A model generated the notes under the pieces. It was not told where the DNA came from. It did not search any database and worked only from the letters and a program-made list of their open reading frames with translations. Below are positions 39,561-46,286 of a stretch of DNA of 46,286 bases, piece after piece (the stretch's first letter is position 1; each line of letters starts with the position of its first letter). The stretch comes from Candidatus Dadabacteria bacterium. Lineage in GTDB: Bacteria; Desulfobacterota_D; UBA1144; Nemesobacterales; Nemesobacteraceae. The stretch lies in assembly GCA_022827275.1 (NCBI GenBank), contig JAJDTG010000014.1, positions 1 through 46,286 of the forward strand. The letters run 5' to 3'. The position numbers and the translations under genes were made by a program.

Positions 39561-42251
39561 TTAAGTAAGCATCTTGGCAACGTCAAGACTGACAATTTCT
39601 ATCAGCTCGTCATTGCTCATTTCCGTTAAAATCGTTTCGCCGCCACCTTTTAGTATATCATCGGACAGTGCGCTTTTTTCTGTTATCATCCGGTCTATCT
39701 TGTCTTCTATGGTACCTTGGCAGACCATTTTGTGCACAAGAACATTGCGCTTCTGGCCTATGCGAAAAGCGCGGTCGGTAGCCTGATTCTCAACCGCAGG
39801 GTTCCACCAGCGGTCAAAATGAATCACGTGAGACGCCTGGGTAAGATTGAGTCCGACGCCTCCGGCCTTTATGGAAAGTATGAAAAAAGGCGGACCGTCT
39901 TCCCGCTGAAACTGCTCAACTCTTTGTTTTCTGCGCGCTACTGCGGTGGCGCCGTGGAGAACTAACCCGGGATGTCCGAAACATCCAGTGAGAAACCGAG
40001 CAAGAGGCTTTGTCATTTCGCGAAACTGCGTAAACACCAGAACCTTTTCCTGTCGCGAAGCAATCTCCTCGCAGATCTCGCCCAGCCGGGAGAACTTGCC
40101 GCTGTCCCCTGCGGCGTAACTCCCGTCGCCAAGCCACTGGGAAGGATGGTTGCATATCTGCTTGAAGCGCGTTATGTAGGAGAGCACGATCCCTCTTCTC
40201 TTTATGCCTTCTGTCTCCGGCCCGAGAGCCATCTTTAACTCGTCCACGGAATTTGCGTAGAGGGCCGCCTGTTTTTTGCTGAGGCCGCAATACGCGTAGA
40301 CCTCAGTTTTGTCGGGCAGATCGGCAATAATGGTTTTGTCGGTTTTCAGGCGGCGCAGAATATACGGTCTCACAAGATTTCTAAGCGGCGCATAACGGTC
40401 CTTGTCGTTTCCATCCAGTGATTTCACAAACGCCTGAAAGCGTTTAGCCGAGCCCAGCAGACCCGGACAGATAAAATCAAACAGCGACCACAGATCCGTA
40501 AGCCTGTTCTCAACCGGGGTGCCGGTAAGGGCTATCCTGGATTCGGCCTTAATCTTTTTTGCGGCCCTGCTCTGCCGCGTGCCGGGATTTTTAATGGCCT
40601 GAGCCTCGTCAATAACGGCAAGTTGCCACTGCTCCCCGAGCAGCCAGTCGTGACGAGACAGCATGCCGTAGGTGGTGATAACCAGATCCCTGCCAGCAAG
40701 ACAGTTGTCCTCCCGCCCCGCCTCCCACCCTCCGTTTCCAAGAGAATAAGACGGATGAACGAGGAGATAGCTTATTGACGGAGCGAACCTGTCAAGCTCG
40801 CTCTTCCAGTTGTTAAGCAGCGACGCTGGCAGCACCAGCAGGGATGGTTTGCGGATTCCCTGTTCTTTAAGGGCGAGGAGCAGCGCTATAACCTGAATGG
40901 TCTTCCCAAGCCCCATGTCGTCAGCAAGACAGGCCCCCAGTTTCAGCCGCGAGAGATACCAGAGCCATCCAAGCCCCTTTTCCTGATAGGGACGAAGAGT
41001 CGCGTTAAGCCTGTCGCCCACAAGCTCAAGTGCCCGCGTACCGGGGTTGCCGAGGTTGTCAAGAACCTTGCGAAGTCCCCTGCCCGCCTGCACAGAAGAC
41101 CACTCTTTTTGCGCGCCTCCCCCGTCAACAGCCGAGAGGTCCGCAGGTGACCCCGCAAGCAGCCGCATACCTTCGATAAACGAAATTCCGCCCTCGGCAA
41201 CACCGCTCTCGACTTTTTTCCAGTGCTCAAGCGTCTCGTTCAGTTTTTCTCCGTCAACTTCCACCCACTGCCCCCTGAACATGACAAGCCCTTCGCTTGA
41301 TGCCGTAAGTTCCTCCCACTCCTCCCGGCTTAAGGTAGTGCCGCCGAGAGTCAGCGTAATGTCAAAGTCAAGCATGGCATCGGCGGTGAATTTTCTCTGG
41401 TCCGAGCTGCCTATTCTCACCGTAACTTGAGGACGGCTGCGTTTTTTCCACCAGTCCGGCAACCTGATCGAAAGACCGGCCTTTTCATAAACCGGAAGAT
41501 CCCTTATAAACTGACAGGCATCTGAAGGAGTCCAGGCCATCGGATAATAGATATCTCCCGACTCAAGCAGTTCCCTGACCAGGGAACTGCTTTGCGAAGC
41601 GAGATAAACGGGCGAGAGCAGATTGATCAGTTCCTCCTTGCGATTGTCCCCGGAGTATTGGCGCAGGGCTTCGCCCAGGGGCTTGTGCCTTACCTCTCCC
41701 CGGTCAGAAAGACGGGTAGTGTAGGTCGCCATAAAGGCGAATGGATAATCCTCATCTCTCTTGTTTTCCGCCAGATGAAAGCAGACCCGGCCCACCTGAT
41801 GCCAGAGAGGGGCCTGTTTTCTGAGAAATTCCGCAAAACCGCTTCCGGCTCTGTTGACCGATTCACAGAGCCAGAAATCAAGCGTCTTCCACGCATGCTC
41901 GAAAACCGCGGAGCAAAGATACTCCGCCCCCTTCATGGGCGGCGCGCTCCGGAGCAGCCGGTCAAGCTCCGGGGACTGCGAAAATTCAACAGGCTGCATG
42001 GAGCGAGGGGAAGATGTTGAAAGGTTGCATCGGGCAGTCAGATAAATACACGCAAACTCCCCCCAGAACCGAAACACCGAAGAGAACTCCGCAGTGTTCC
42101 TGCGGGCAGCCAGAGCAAACAATCCGTCACCGATACTTTTTTCAAAGGCTTTGTCGATAACAGAAGGCACCTGCGACCCGGACGATGCATCCTCTGAGGA
42201 CTTGTAACAATGCAGGCACCCATGCGGAGTTATACCAAGCTCTATTGTCAT
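39561..42251 (-). CDS. SNF2-family DNA helicase/ATPase
   Basis: This 896-residue Swi2/Snf2 ATPase has an N-terminal SNF2-associated domain (about 1-400). The motor follows: LADDMGLGKTIQVIALL (442-458), DEAQAIKNP, ALTGTPVENRL, the C-terminal lobe LVFTQFREM, and AGGVGLNLTQASHVIHFD followed by RAFRIGQKRNVLVHK. These bacterial HepA/YwqA-like enzymes translocate on duplex DNA; specific roles are mostly unknown, though SNF2 proteins recur in phage-defence systems. I chose the ATG at 42249-42251; the frame opens 12 codons earlier. It is 118 bp from the hsdM operon on the same strand and is followed by the SWIM gene. Confidence 0.95.
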   Translation of the reverse strand: MTIELGITPHGCLHCYKSSEDASSGSQVPSVIDKAFEKSIGDGLFALAARRNTAEFSSVFRFWGEFACIYLTARCNLSTSSPRSMQPVEFSQSPELDRLLRSAPPMKGAEYLCSAVFEHAWKTLDFWLCESVNRAGSGFAEFLRKQAPLWHQVGRVCFHLAENKRDEDYPFAFMATYTTRLSDRGEVRHKPLGEALRQYSGDNRKEELINLLSPVYLASQSSSLVRELLESGDIYYPMAWTPSDACQFIRDLPVYEKAGLSIRLPDWWKKRSRPQVTVRIGSSDQRKFTADAMLDFDITLTLGGTTLSREEWEELTASSEGLVMFRGQWVEVDGEKLNETLEHWKKVESGVAEGGISFIEGMRLLAGSPADLSAVDGGGAQKEWSSVQAGRGLRKVLDNLGNPGTRALELVGDRLNATLRPYQEKGLGWLWYLSRLKLGACLADDMGLGKTIQVIALLLALKEQGIRKPSLLVLPASLLNNWKSELDRFAPSISYLLVHPSYSLGNGGWEAGREDNCLAGRDLVITTYGMLSRHDWLLGEQWQLAVIDEAQAIKNPGTRQSRAAKKIKAESRIALTGTPVENRLTDLWSLFDFICPGLLGSAKRFQAFVKSLDGNDKDRYAPLRNLVRPYILRRLKTDKTIIADLPDKTEVYAYCGLSKKQAALYANSVDELKMALGPETEGIKRRGIVLSYITRFKQICNHPSQWLGDGSYAAGDSGKFSRLGEICEEIASRQEKVLVFTQFREMTKPLARFLTGCFGHPGLVLHGATAVARRKQRVEQFQREDGPPFFILSIKAGGVGLNLTQASHVIHFDRWWNPAVENQATDRAFRIGQKRNVLVHKMVCQGTIEDKIDRMITEKSALSDDILKGGGETILTEMSNDELIEIVSLDVAKMLT

Positions 42252-42369
42252 CTTACTGCTGATCCTGCGGCTCTCCAGCAAAGGCATCCTGAACTACTTG
42301 ATGCTACTGGCACCAGAACTCCAGAGGAATACAGACTAATGTCCTCTCCGCTCCGGCCTCTTTTATTGT

Positions 42370-43500
42370 TCACTTGTTATTGCCAGTTAATTCTCCATTT
42401 AATGCTTGTTGAAGAATGGATTCTTTGAGGTTTCTGAGATTGGCAAGTTTTTGTCCGACCAGAGAAGTTATTGTGCTGGATTTTTCGTTAAGAATATCAA
42501 GACTATGCATGATAGAAGCCTCTTCAACCTCCCGCACTTCAGACTTTTCGGGATTAACCTCAGAGATTTCTCTCAACTCCAACACAGGCCGCTTTCCTGA
42601 TATCGATCTCTGTAAATACGAATCAAAAAAATCTTGATAATTCTTCTGGTTTTCTCCCACGTTTTGAATCGCTTTATCAACAACTTGAAATGCATTGTTC
42701 AGTACAATAACGATTTCTTTCTGGGTATGCGGATGAGGAAGCGGAATTCTGTAAGAGCGAACAAACTCTTCAGAGATTCGCCTCAAACCGGATGTACCGG
42801 TGAAGCTGTCATCTCCATTCGACATGAAATTCGGCGTCAGAATATTCAGGTATATCCACTCCGGAAGTATTTTCTCAGAACTTCTCAAGACAAAAAATTC
42901 TGATGAAGCAAAACCAATCTTGTTGTGCAGTCCTCTTGCAATACCTGCTTTCCTGTTTTCAGAACAAGGAGTTACCTTTGCTAGAAGAACGTCATTCTCC
43001 CCGAAATGGTTATATCCCTTGCAGACATGCTTGAGTGGTACTGACTTCTTTACGTCAAAATACATCTGATTTTCATTCATATCCTCCACAGGAATGAATG
43101 ATACGACAGATGCCTCGTCAACATCTATCACTTCGGACTTTCTGGGATTAATCTCACAGACCTCCCCCAACTCCACCACAGGCCACTTTGCTGAATCCGC
43201 TCCTCGATAAAAAGTCTTCCCCACCCGCAAAACATGCTCAATTAAATCCGGATCCCCCAATTTATTAAAAATGGAAATATCAAAGGTGTAAGGGAGACTG
43301 AGGTCGTCTAACCTGCTCATCAGCGGATTGATGCTGTTGCTGTACGTTAAATCCTTCCCGACGAGAGTCAGGTCAATGTCCGAGCCGACCTTGTAATTTC
43401 CCCTAGCGCGAGAACCGTAAATTAAGACCTTCTCAATGCAAGGAAACCCGGCTATGACTTTTCTTATGTCGCGAAGGGTGTCGACATCCAAACCAAACAT
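42370..43500 (-). CDS. Fusion: MNT nucleotidyltransferase + type I specificity subunit (HsdS)
   Basis: This 376-residue protein joins two modules. Residues 1-95 are an MNT nucleotidyltransferase with an intact active site: IYGSRARGNYKVGSDIDLTL (Gly29-Ser30, Asp41, Asp43) and the third acidic residue Asp74 in YTFDISIF. From about 104 (WPVVELGEVCEINPRKSEV) it is an HsdS target-recognition unit with a helical spacer (about 255-300). A second copy of the TRD opening follows (304-328, RPVLELREISEVNPEKSEV) but runs straight into the C-terminal helix (KLANLRNLKESILQQALNGEL). About 125 residues of TRD2 are missing. No internal start exists at the junction. It lies 3 nt after the HEPN gene, the usual HepT-MntA order. 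Confidence 0.9.
   Translation of the reverse strand: MFGLDVDTLRDIRKVIAGFPCIEKVLIYGSRARGNYKVGSDIDLTLVGKDLTYSNSINPLMSRLDDLSLPYTFDISIFNKLGDPDLIEHVLRVGKTFYRGADSAKWPVVELGEVCEINPRKSEVIDVDEASVVSFIPVEDMNENQMYFDVKKSVPLKHVCKGYNHFGENDVLLAKVTPCSENRKAGIARGLHNKIGFASSEFFVLRSSEKILPEWIYLNILTPNFMSNGDDSFTGTSGLRRISEEFVRSYRIPLPHPHTQKEIVIVLNNAFQVVDKAIQNVGENQKNYQDFFDSYLQRSISGKRPVLELREISEVNPEKSEVREVEEASIMHSLDILNEKSSTITSLVGQKLANLRNLKESILQQALNGELTGNNK
42518..43194. repeat. Direct repeats flanking the single TRD of hsdS
   Basis: Two 83-bp copies, 43112-43194 and 42518-42600, encode the conserved opening of each HsdS half (residues about 103-130 and 301-328). They are clearly similar but not identical. Such repeats permit recombination between TRDs. 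Here the second half has only the repeat and the C-terminal helix, as if TRD2 was deleted. Confidence 0.8.
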
Positions 43501-43503
43501 GAT

Positions 43504-43932
43504 CTACAGTCCTCTTTCATCTTTCTCCTTCAGTAAAGCTTCTCTCAACTGTTCGAAAGCGCCATAATACTCTTCCACAACCTCACGAAAGATTTCCTCG
43601 GCGATTTCCTGGTTATACATATGGACGGCATTATTCCTGCTCTCCACGGTCCTAAGCAATGTTCCGTTTTCATCGGACACGAGATTCATTCTGAAGGCAA
43701 GCCTGAAAGCGTCCTTGCTTCCAAGTATTCTCTCTTCGCTTACAGATTCAAAGAAGTCTTTGATCATCTTCCATGCAAGTCCCTGCACAATTTCAAAACT
43801 TTTGATTATCCCTTTTTTCTCCAAAAGAGATAATTCCCTGTCAGATGCCATTTCGATTTCACTCTTGAGAGCATCCAGCGCCCTGCAGTAACTTTTAAGC
43901 CGTTGAACCCACCTCACATCATTTTTGCTCAT
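43504..43932 (-). CDS. HEPN / HI0074-family protein, HepT-like toxin candidate
   Basis: This 142-residue all-helical protein belongs to the nucleotidyltransferase substrate-binding (HI0074) branch of HEPN. The N-terminus reads RWVQRLKSYCRALDALKS and the middle LEKKGIIKSFEIVQGLAWKMIKDF. The motif RNNAVHMYNQ gives R-x4-H-x-Y (Arg99, His104, Tyr106), the RNase motif of HepT toxins including the tyrosine that MntA adenylylates. Its ATG overlaps the hsdM TGA (ATGA, 43929-43932). The MNT-HsdS fusion starts 3 nt after its stop, so all three proteins are co-translated. The RNase activity is inferred from the motif, not shown. Confidence 0.88.
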   Translation of the reverse strand: MSKNDVRWVQRLKSYCRALDALKSEIEMASDRELSLLEKKGIIKSFEIVQGLAWKMIKDFFESVSEERILGSKDAFRLAFRMNLVSDENGTLLRTVESRNNAVHMYNQEIAEEIFREVVEEYYGAFEQLREALLKEKDERGL

Positions 43933-45383
43933 ATTAACTCCTCCATGGATTTCAGCAACTCTTCCGTCTCTTTATCCAACAGTCTTATTCTCGCCAATAT
44001 CTCCTGCGGATGTGTTACAGGCGGTTCTTCCGGAACATGGGGATTTCTTACGGACAGATCAAAGTTTTTCCTGTCTATGTTGCTTACGTCCACAGTCCAT
44101 GATTGAGCGGATTCTCCAAAATTCCTTTGCAATCTCATAAATTCACCTAGGTCATCCTCATTGATGGGATTGGTTTTTCCAAGCTTGCGACCGGGATCAA
44201 GCTGATAGTACCAGATCTTCTCAGTGGGAATCCCTTTATCAAAAAACAGGACAACCGCCCTGACTCCGGTTCCCCTGAAAACTCCTCTGGGAAGATCGAG
44301 CACGGTATGAAGATTGCAGTTTTCAAGCAGTTCCTTGCGCAGACTGACTGAAGCGCTGTCAGTGTTTGAAAGAAAGGTATTTTTAATGATCATGCCGGCT
44401 CTGCCCCCCGATCTGAGCATATTAATGAAATGCTGCAGAAACAGATATGCGGTTTCTCCCGTTTGGATGGGAAAGTTCTGCTGAACCTCCCCACATTCCT
44501 TTCCTCCAAACGGAGGATTAGCAAGAATGACATGATAGCGGTCTTCTTCCCGGATATCAGTCGAGTTTTCTGCCAAGGTGTTGGCATGGACAATATCGGG
44601 AGCGTCCACTCCATGAAGAATCATGTTTATCATTCCGATCATATAGGCCAATATTTTTTTTTCCTTACCGAAAAAAGTCCTTTTCTGCAGAGTTTCCATA
44701 CCTTCGGCGGAAAGCTGCCCTCTCTCTTTCAGATAACTGAAGGCTTCGCACAGAAAACCCGCCGACCCAACCGCTCCGTCATATATTTTATCGCCGATCT
44801 TTGGAGCAACGACTTCTACAATAGTTTTAATCAATGGACGCGGAGTATAACATTCTCCGCCGTTGCGCCCGGCATTTCCCATGCTTTTGATTTTCGCTTC
44901 GTACAAGTGAGATATCTTGTGCTTTTCTCTATGGGAACGGAAGCTTAGAGCATCTATTTCGTTTATCACCTCTCTCAGTTTATATCCGCTTTGAAGCTTG
45001 TTTTTCAGTTCACTGAAAATTTCTCCAATCTTGTATTCTATCGTATCGGAAGCCATCGCCTTCAGTTTAAACCCTTTGAGATAAGGAAAAAGTCTCTCAT
45101 TGACAAATTCCCTAAGGTCGTCACCGTTTAAAGTTTTATTTCGGTCAATTTCTCCACCTTCCGTTCTGGGCGCCGCCCAGACATCCCAACAAAACTCCTC
45201 GTCAATAACGGGTTTATATATACTTCCTTCCAGTCCGGCAACGGTCTTTCTGTTTTTCTCAAAATCATTGAGGTACTTTAGAAACAGTATCCAAGATATC
45301 TGCTCAATATAATCCAATTCACTTCCACATCCTGAGTCCTTCCAAATTATGTCATCAATATTTTTAAAAACTTGTTCAAACAA
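43929..45383 (-). CDS. hsdM: Type I restriction-modification methyltransferase subunit HsdM
   Basis: This 484-residue N6-adenine methyltransferase starts with the HsdM_N helical domain (LFEQVFKNIDDIIWKD, SELDYIEQISWILFLKYL). The S-adenosylmethionine motif is KIYDGAVGSAGFLCEAF and the catalytic motif is NPPFGG. A C-terminal region contacts HsdS. The start is TTG at 45381-45383: GGAGG lies nine bases upstream and homology begins there. The frame stays open for 73 more codons, but those residues do not resemble HsdM. No HsdR gene is seen downstream, where instead HEPN and the MNT-HsdS fusion follow, then SNF2. Confidence 0.94.
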   Translation of the reverse strand: MFEQVFKNIDDIIWKDSGCGSELDYIEQISWILFLKYLNDFEKNRKTVAGLEGSIYKPVIDEEFCWDVWAAPRTEGGEIDRNKTLNGDDLREFVNERLFPYLKGFKLKAMASDTIEYKIGEIFSELKNKLQSGYKLREVINEIDALSFRSHREKHKISHLYEAKIKSMGNAGRNGGECYTPRPLIKTIVEVVAPKIGDKIYDGAVGSAGFLCEAFSYLKERGQLSAEGMETLQKRTFFGKEKKILAYMIGMINMILHGVDAPDIVHANTLAENSTDIREEDRYHVILANPPFGGKECGEVQQNFPIQTGETAYLFLQHFINMLRSGGRAGMIIKNTFLSNTDSASVSLRKELLENCNLHTVLDLPRGVFRGTGVRAVVLFFDKGIPTEKIWYYQLDPGRKLGKTNPINEDDLGEFMRLQRNFGESAQSWTVDVSNIDRKNFDLSVRNPHVPEEPPVTHPQEILARIRLLDKETEELLKSMEELI

Positions 45384-45632
45384 TTTATCGCTCCTCCAGA
45401 AGACTGAAAACCAGAATTCTAAAATAGCTTTCTCGTTCACTTGAAAATATTTTCCACAGATCAAAACCTCTCCAACCAATCCGCGAAGCAATCCATTATC
45501 ATTATTCCGTATTTTTTGCACGTCAGGCAACTGATTTGTATCAGCACCCACGGCAGCAGTTGCGTTTTGACCTCTTCTCAGGAACCTTATGAAAATCTTC
45601 ACAGCCTTTCAAGTTTTTCAGGAGGAATTCAG
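45384..45632. other. Divergent intergenic region hsdM / solute-binding lipoprotein
   Basis: This 249-bp region holds the hsdM ribosome binding site (GGAGG on the minus strand, near 45393-45397) and, at its other end, AGGAGG at 45620-45625 for the plus-strand lipoprotein. It is AT-rich in the hsdM-proximal half. Open frames cross it on both strands, but none resembles a known protein. Promoters for both genes must lie here; I could not identify hexamers with confidence. Confidence 0.4.
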
Positions 45633-45902
45633 ATGAAACACAAAAAAATGTTCCTGGGCCTGGTCATGATAATCGCAGGACTTTTCGCAACTTCCTGCGG
45701 AGATGACGAGGATGAAGCCCTGACTATACTTCTCTGGCAGGCCCCTACTATATCGAACCCTTATCTCGCCAATGGGACCAAGGATTCAGTATTGGAATAC
45801 CACACGGCTCTGGAATTCCACGGAAGGGCCTATTCAGTCCATTGGAGAATAGTATACATTTCAGAAAGAAAATCACTCCCTGTGGCATTTGCGCTTATAT
45901 GA
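45633..45902 (+). pseudogene. Truncated family-5 (peptide/nickel) solute-binding lipoprotein
   Basis: The N-terminus is intact: signal peptide MKHKKMFLGLVMIIAGLF and lipobox ATSC, then LTILLWQAPTISNPYLANGT, which matches the opening of SBP_bac_5 peptide-binding proteins. A perfect AGGAGG at seven bases spacing precedes the ATG. After about residue 50 the similarity stops and the frame ends at TGA (45900-45902) after 89 codons, far short of the roughly 500-600 residues of the family. The body of the gene has been lost, or it continues in a scrambled form beyond the window. Confidence 0.7.
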
Positions 45903-46286
45903 TTTTCAGGGTCCAGGTTTCCGGAACCAGAGCAACGACGAGACATATTCCGGCATTCAGACGGCCATACTGCCGATTCAAACATATTCCGCCTCCGATT
46001 CACCAGTCCCGACCAGCCAGGGGATGCAACTATCCAGTTTCTTCGGGGTTCATTACTCTTTAAGTTGTTTTACTGGATCAATACAGAAACGCTACACTAA
46101 ACACAGGGAATCCATGGAGCATTTCAGCTTGGTTATCCTGTCGGAAAGCAGCTTACAATTAAAATTGGGATCTTTATTCAGATTTCCTGATCTCATGCGA
46201 ATGAAATCAGACATAATTCTTGAAACACAGCCTGCAGGTTTCAGGTAAAACCAACCTGCCCGGCACCGCACGGTACCGGACAGATC
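45903..46286. other. Terminal region without recognisable gene
   Basis: Short frames exist on both strands (a 119-codon plus-strand frame from 45889, ending QPAGFR), but none shows a ribosome binding site or family resemblance. It probably contains decayed sequence downstream of the truncated solute-binding protein. The window ends here, so nothing more can be said. Confidence 0.4.

Noticed and set aside
39561-42251. SNF2 gene as the missing HsdR of the type I system
   Set aside because: It has Swi2/Snf2 motifs (DEAQ, RIGQ) and an SNF2-associated N-domain. No HsdR-type nuclease motif is visible, so it is not HsdR by family, though a functional link is left open.
42370-43194. Phase-variable inverting HsdS
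   Set aside because: The TRD-opening repeats are direct, not inverted, and no second TRD cassette or recombinase gene is in the window.
45384-45602. 73-codon N-terminal extension of HsdM
   Set aside because: The residues do not match the HsdM family, whereas the TTG at 45383 has a good ribosome site exactly where homology begins.

Overview
The window looks like a chromosomal segment of a Gram-negative bacterium. It carries lipoproteins with lipoboxes, a TolC-type outer-membrane channel, an outer-membrane beta-barrel and UDP-glucuronate sugar genes. It has an aerobic 2-oxoglutarate dehydrogenase (sucAB) and what reads as a non-discriminating AspRS. I cannot fix the species. The mixture recalls uncultured proteobacteria-like lineages such as Dadabacteria or other delta-like groups, but that is a weak inference.

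Layout. (1) 1-11065: a complete type I-E CRISPR-Cas locus. The array has 34 repeats and 33 spacers (205-2248) and is read on the minus strand from a leader at 2249-2382. It is preceded in the same direction by cas3-cse1-cse2-cas7e-cas5e-cas6e-cas1-cas2. A perfect 36-bp palindrome lies beyond the trailer end. (2) 11149-12277: an orphan MNT-type nucleotidyltransferase and a TraT-like lipoprotein. (3) 12522-19552 (+): aspS, sucA, sucB and an outer-membrane barrel protein. (4) 19585-26737 (-): topA-recG, and ugd followed by a UDP-glucuronate-epimerase-like gene. (5) 26901-32895: yjbQ, a DUF1285-like gene, an alpha-carbonic anhydrase with no visible export signal, hemW (-), and a tolC/macA-like/ABC-ATPase operon that stops without its permease. 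(6) 33015-34409: a GC-richer ammonium transporter (-), probably foreign, beside a decayed PIN-like remnant. (7) 34890-38224: eno, leuC, leuD. (8) 38234-45383 (-): a DUF2905 membrane protein, a SWIM-HTH protein, an SNF2 helicase, and a tight three-gene operon hsdM - HEPN (HepT-like) - [MNT nucleotidyltransferase::HsdS fusion]. (9) 45633 to the end: the N-terminus of a broken family-5 solute-binding lipoprotein.

How they work together. The CRISPR locus has every gene needed for adaptation, processing, surveillance and degradation, with its key residues intact. The most unusual part is 42370-45383. There the antitoxin-like nucleotidyltransferase of a HepT/MntA pair is fused in frame to a type I specificity subunit whose second target-recognition domain has collapsed. 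Its HEPN partner and HsdM are translationally coupled upstream and no HsdR is in the window. This could be a modification-coupled toxin-antitoxin or abortive-infection device, possibly with the adjacent SNF2 and SWIM-HTH genes.

Four good sigma70-like promoters (aspS, sucA, topA, eno) were found by eye, all with 16-bp spacers. No rRNA or tRNA genes were seen.
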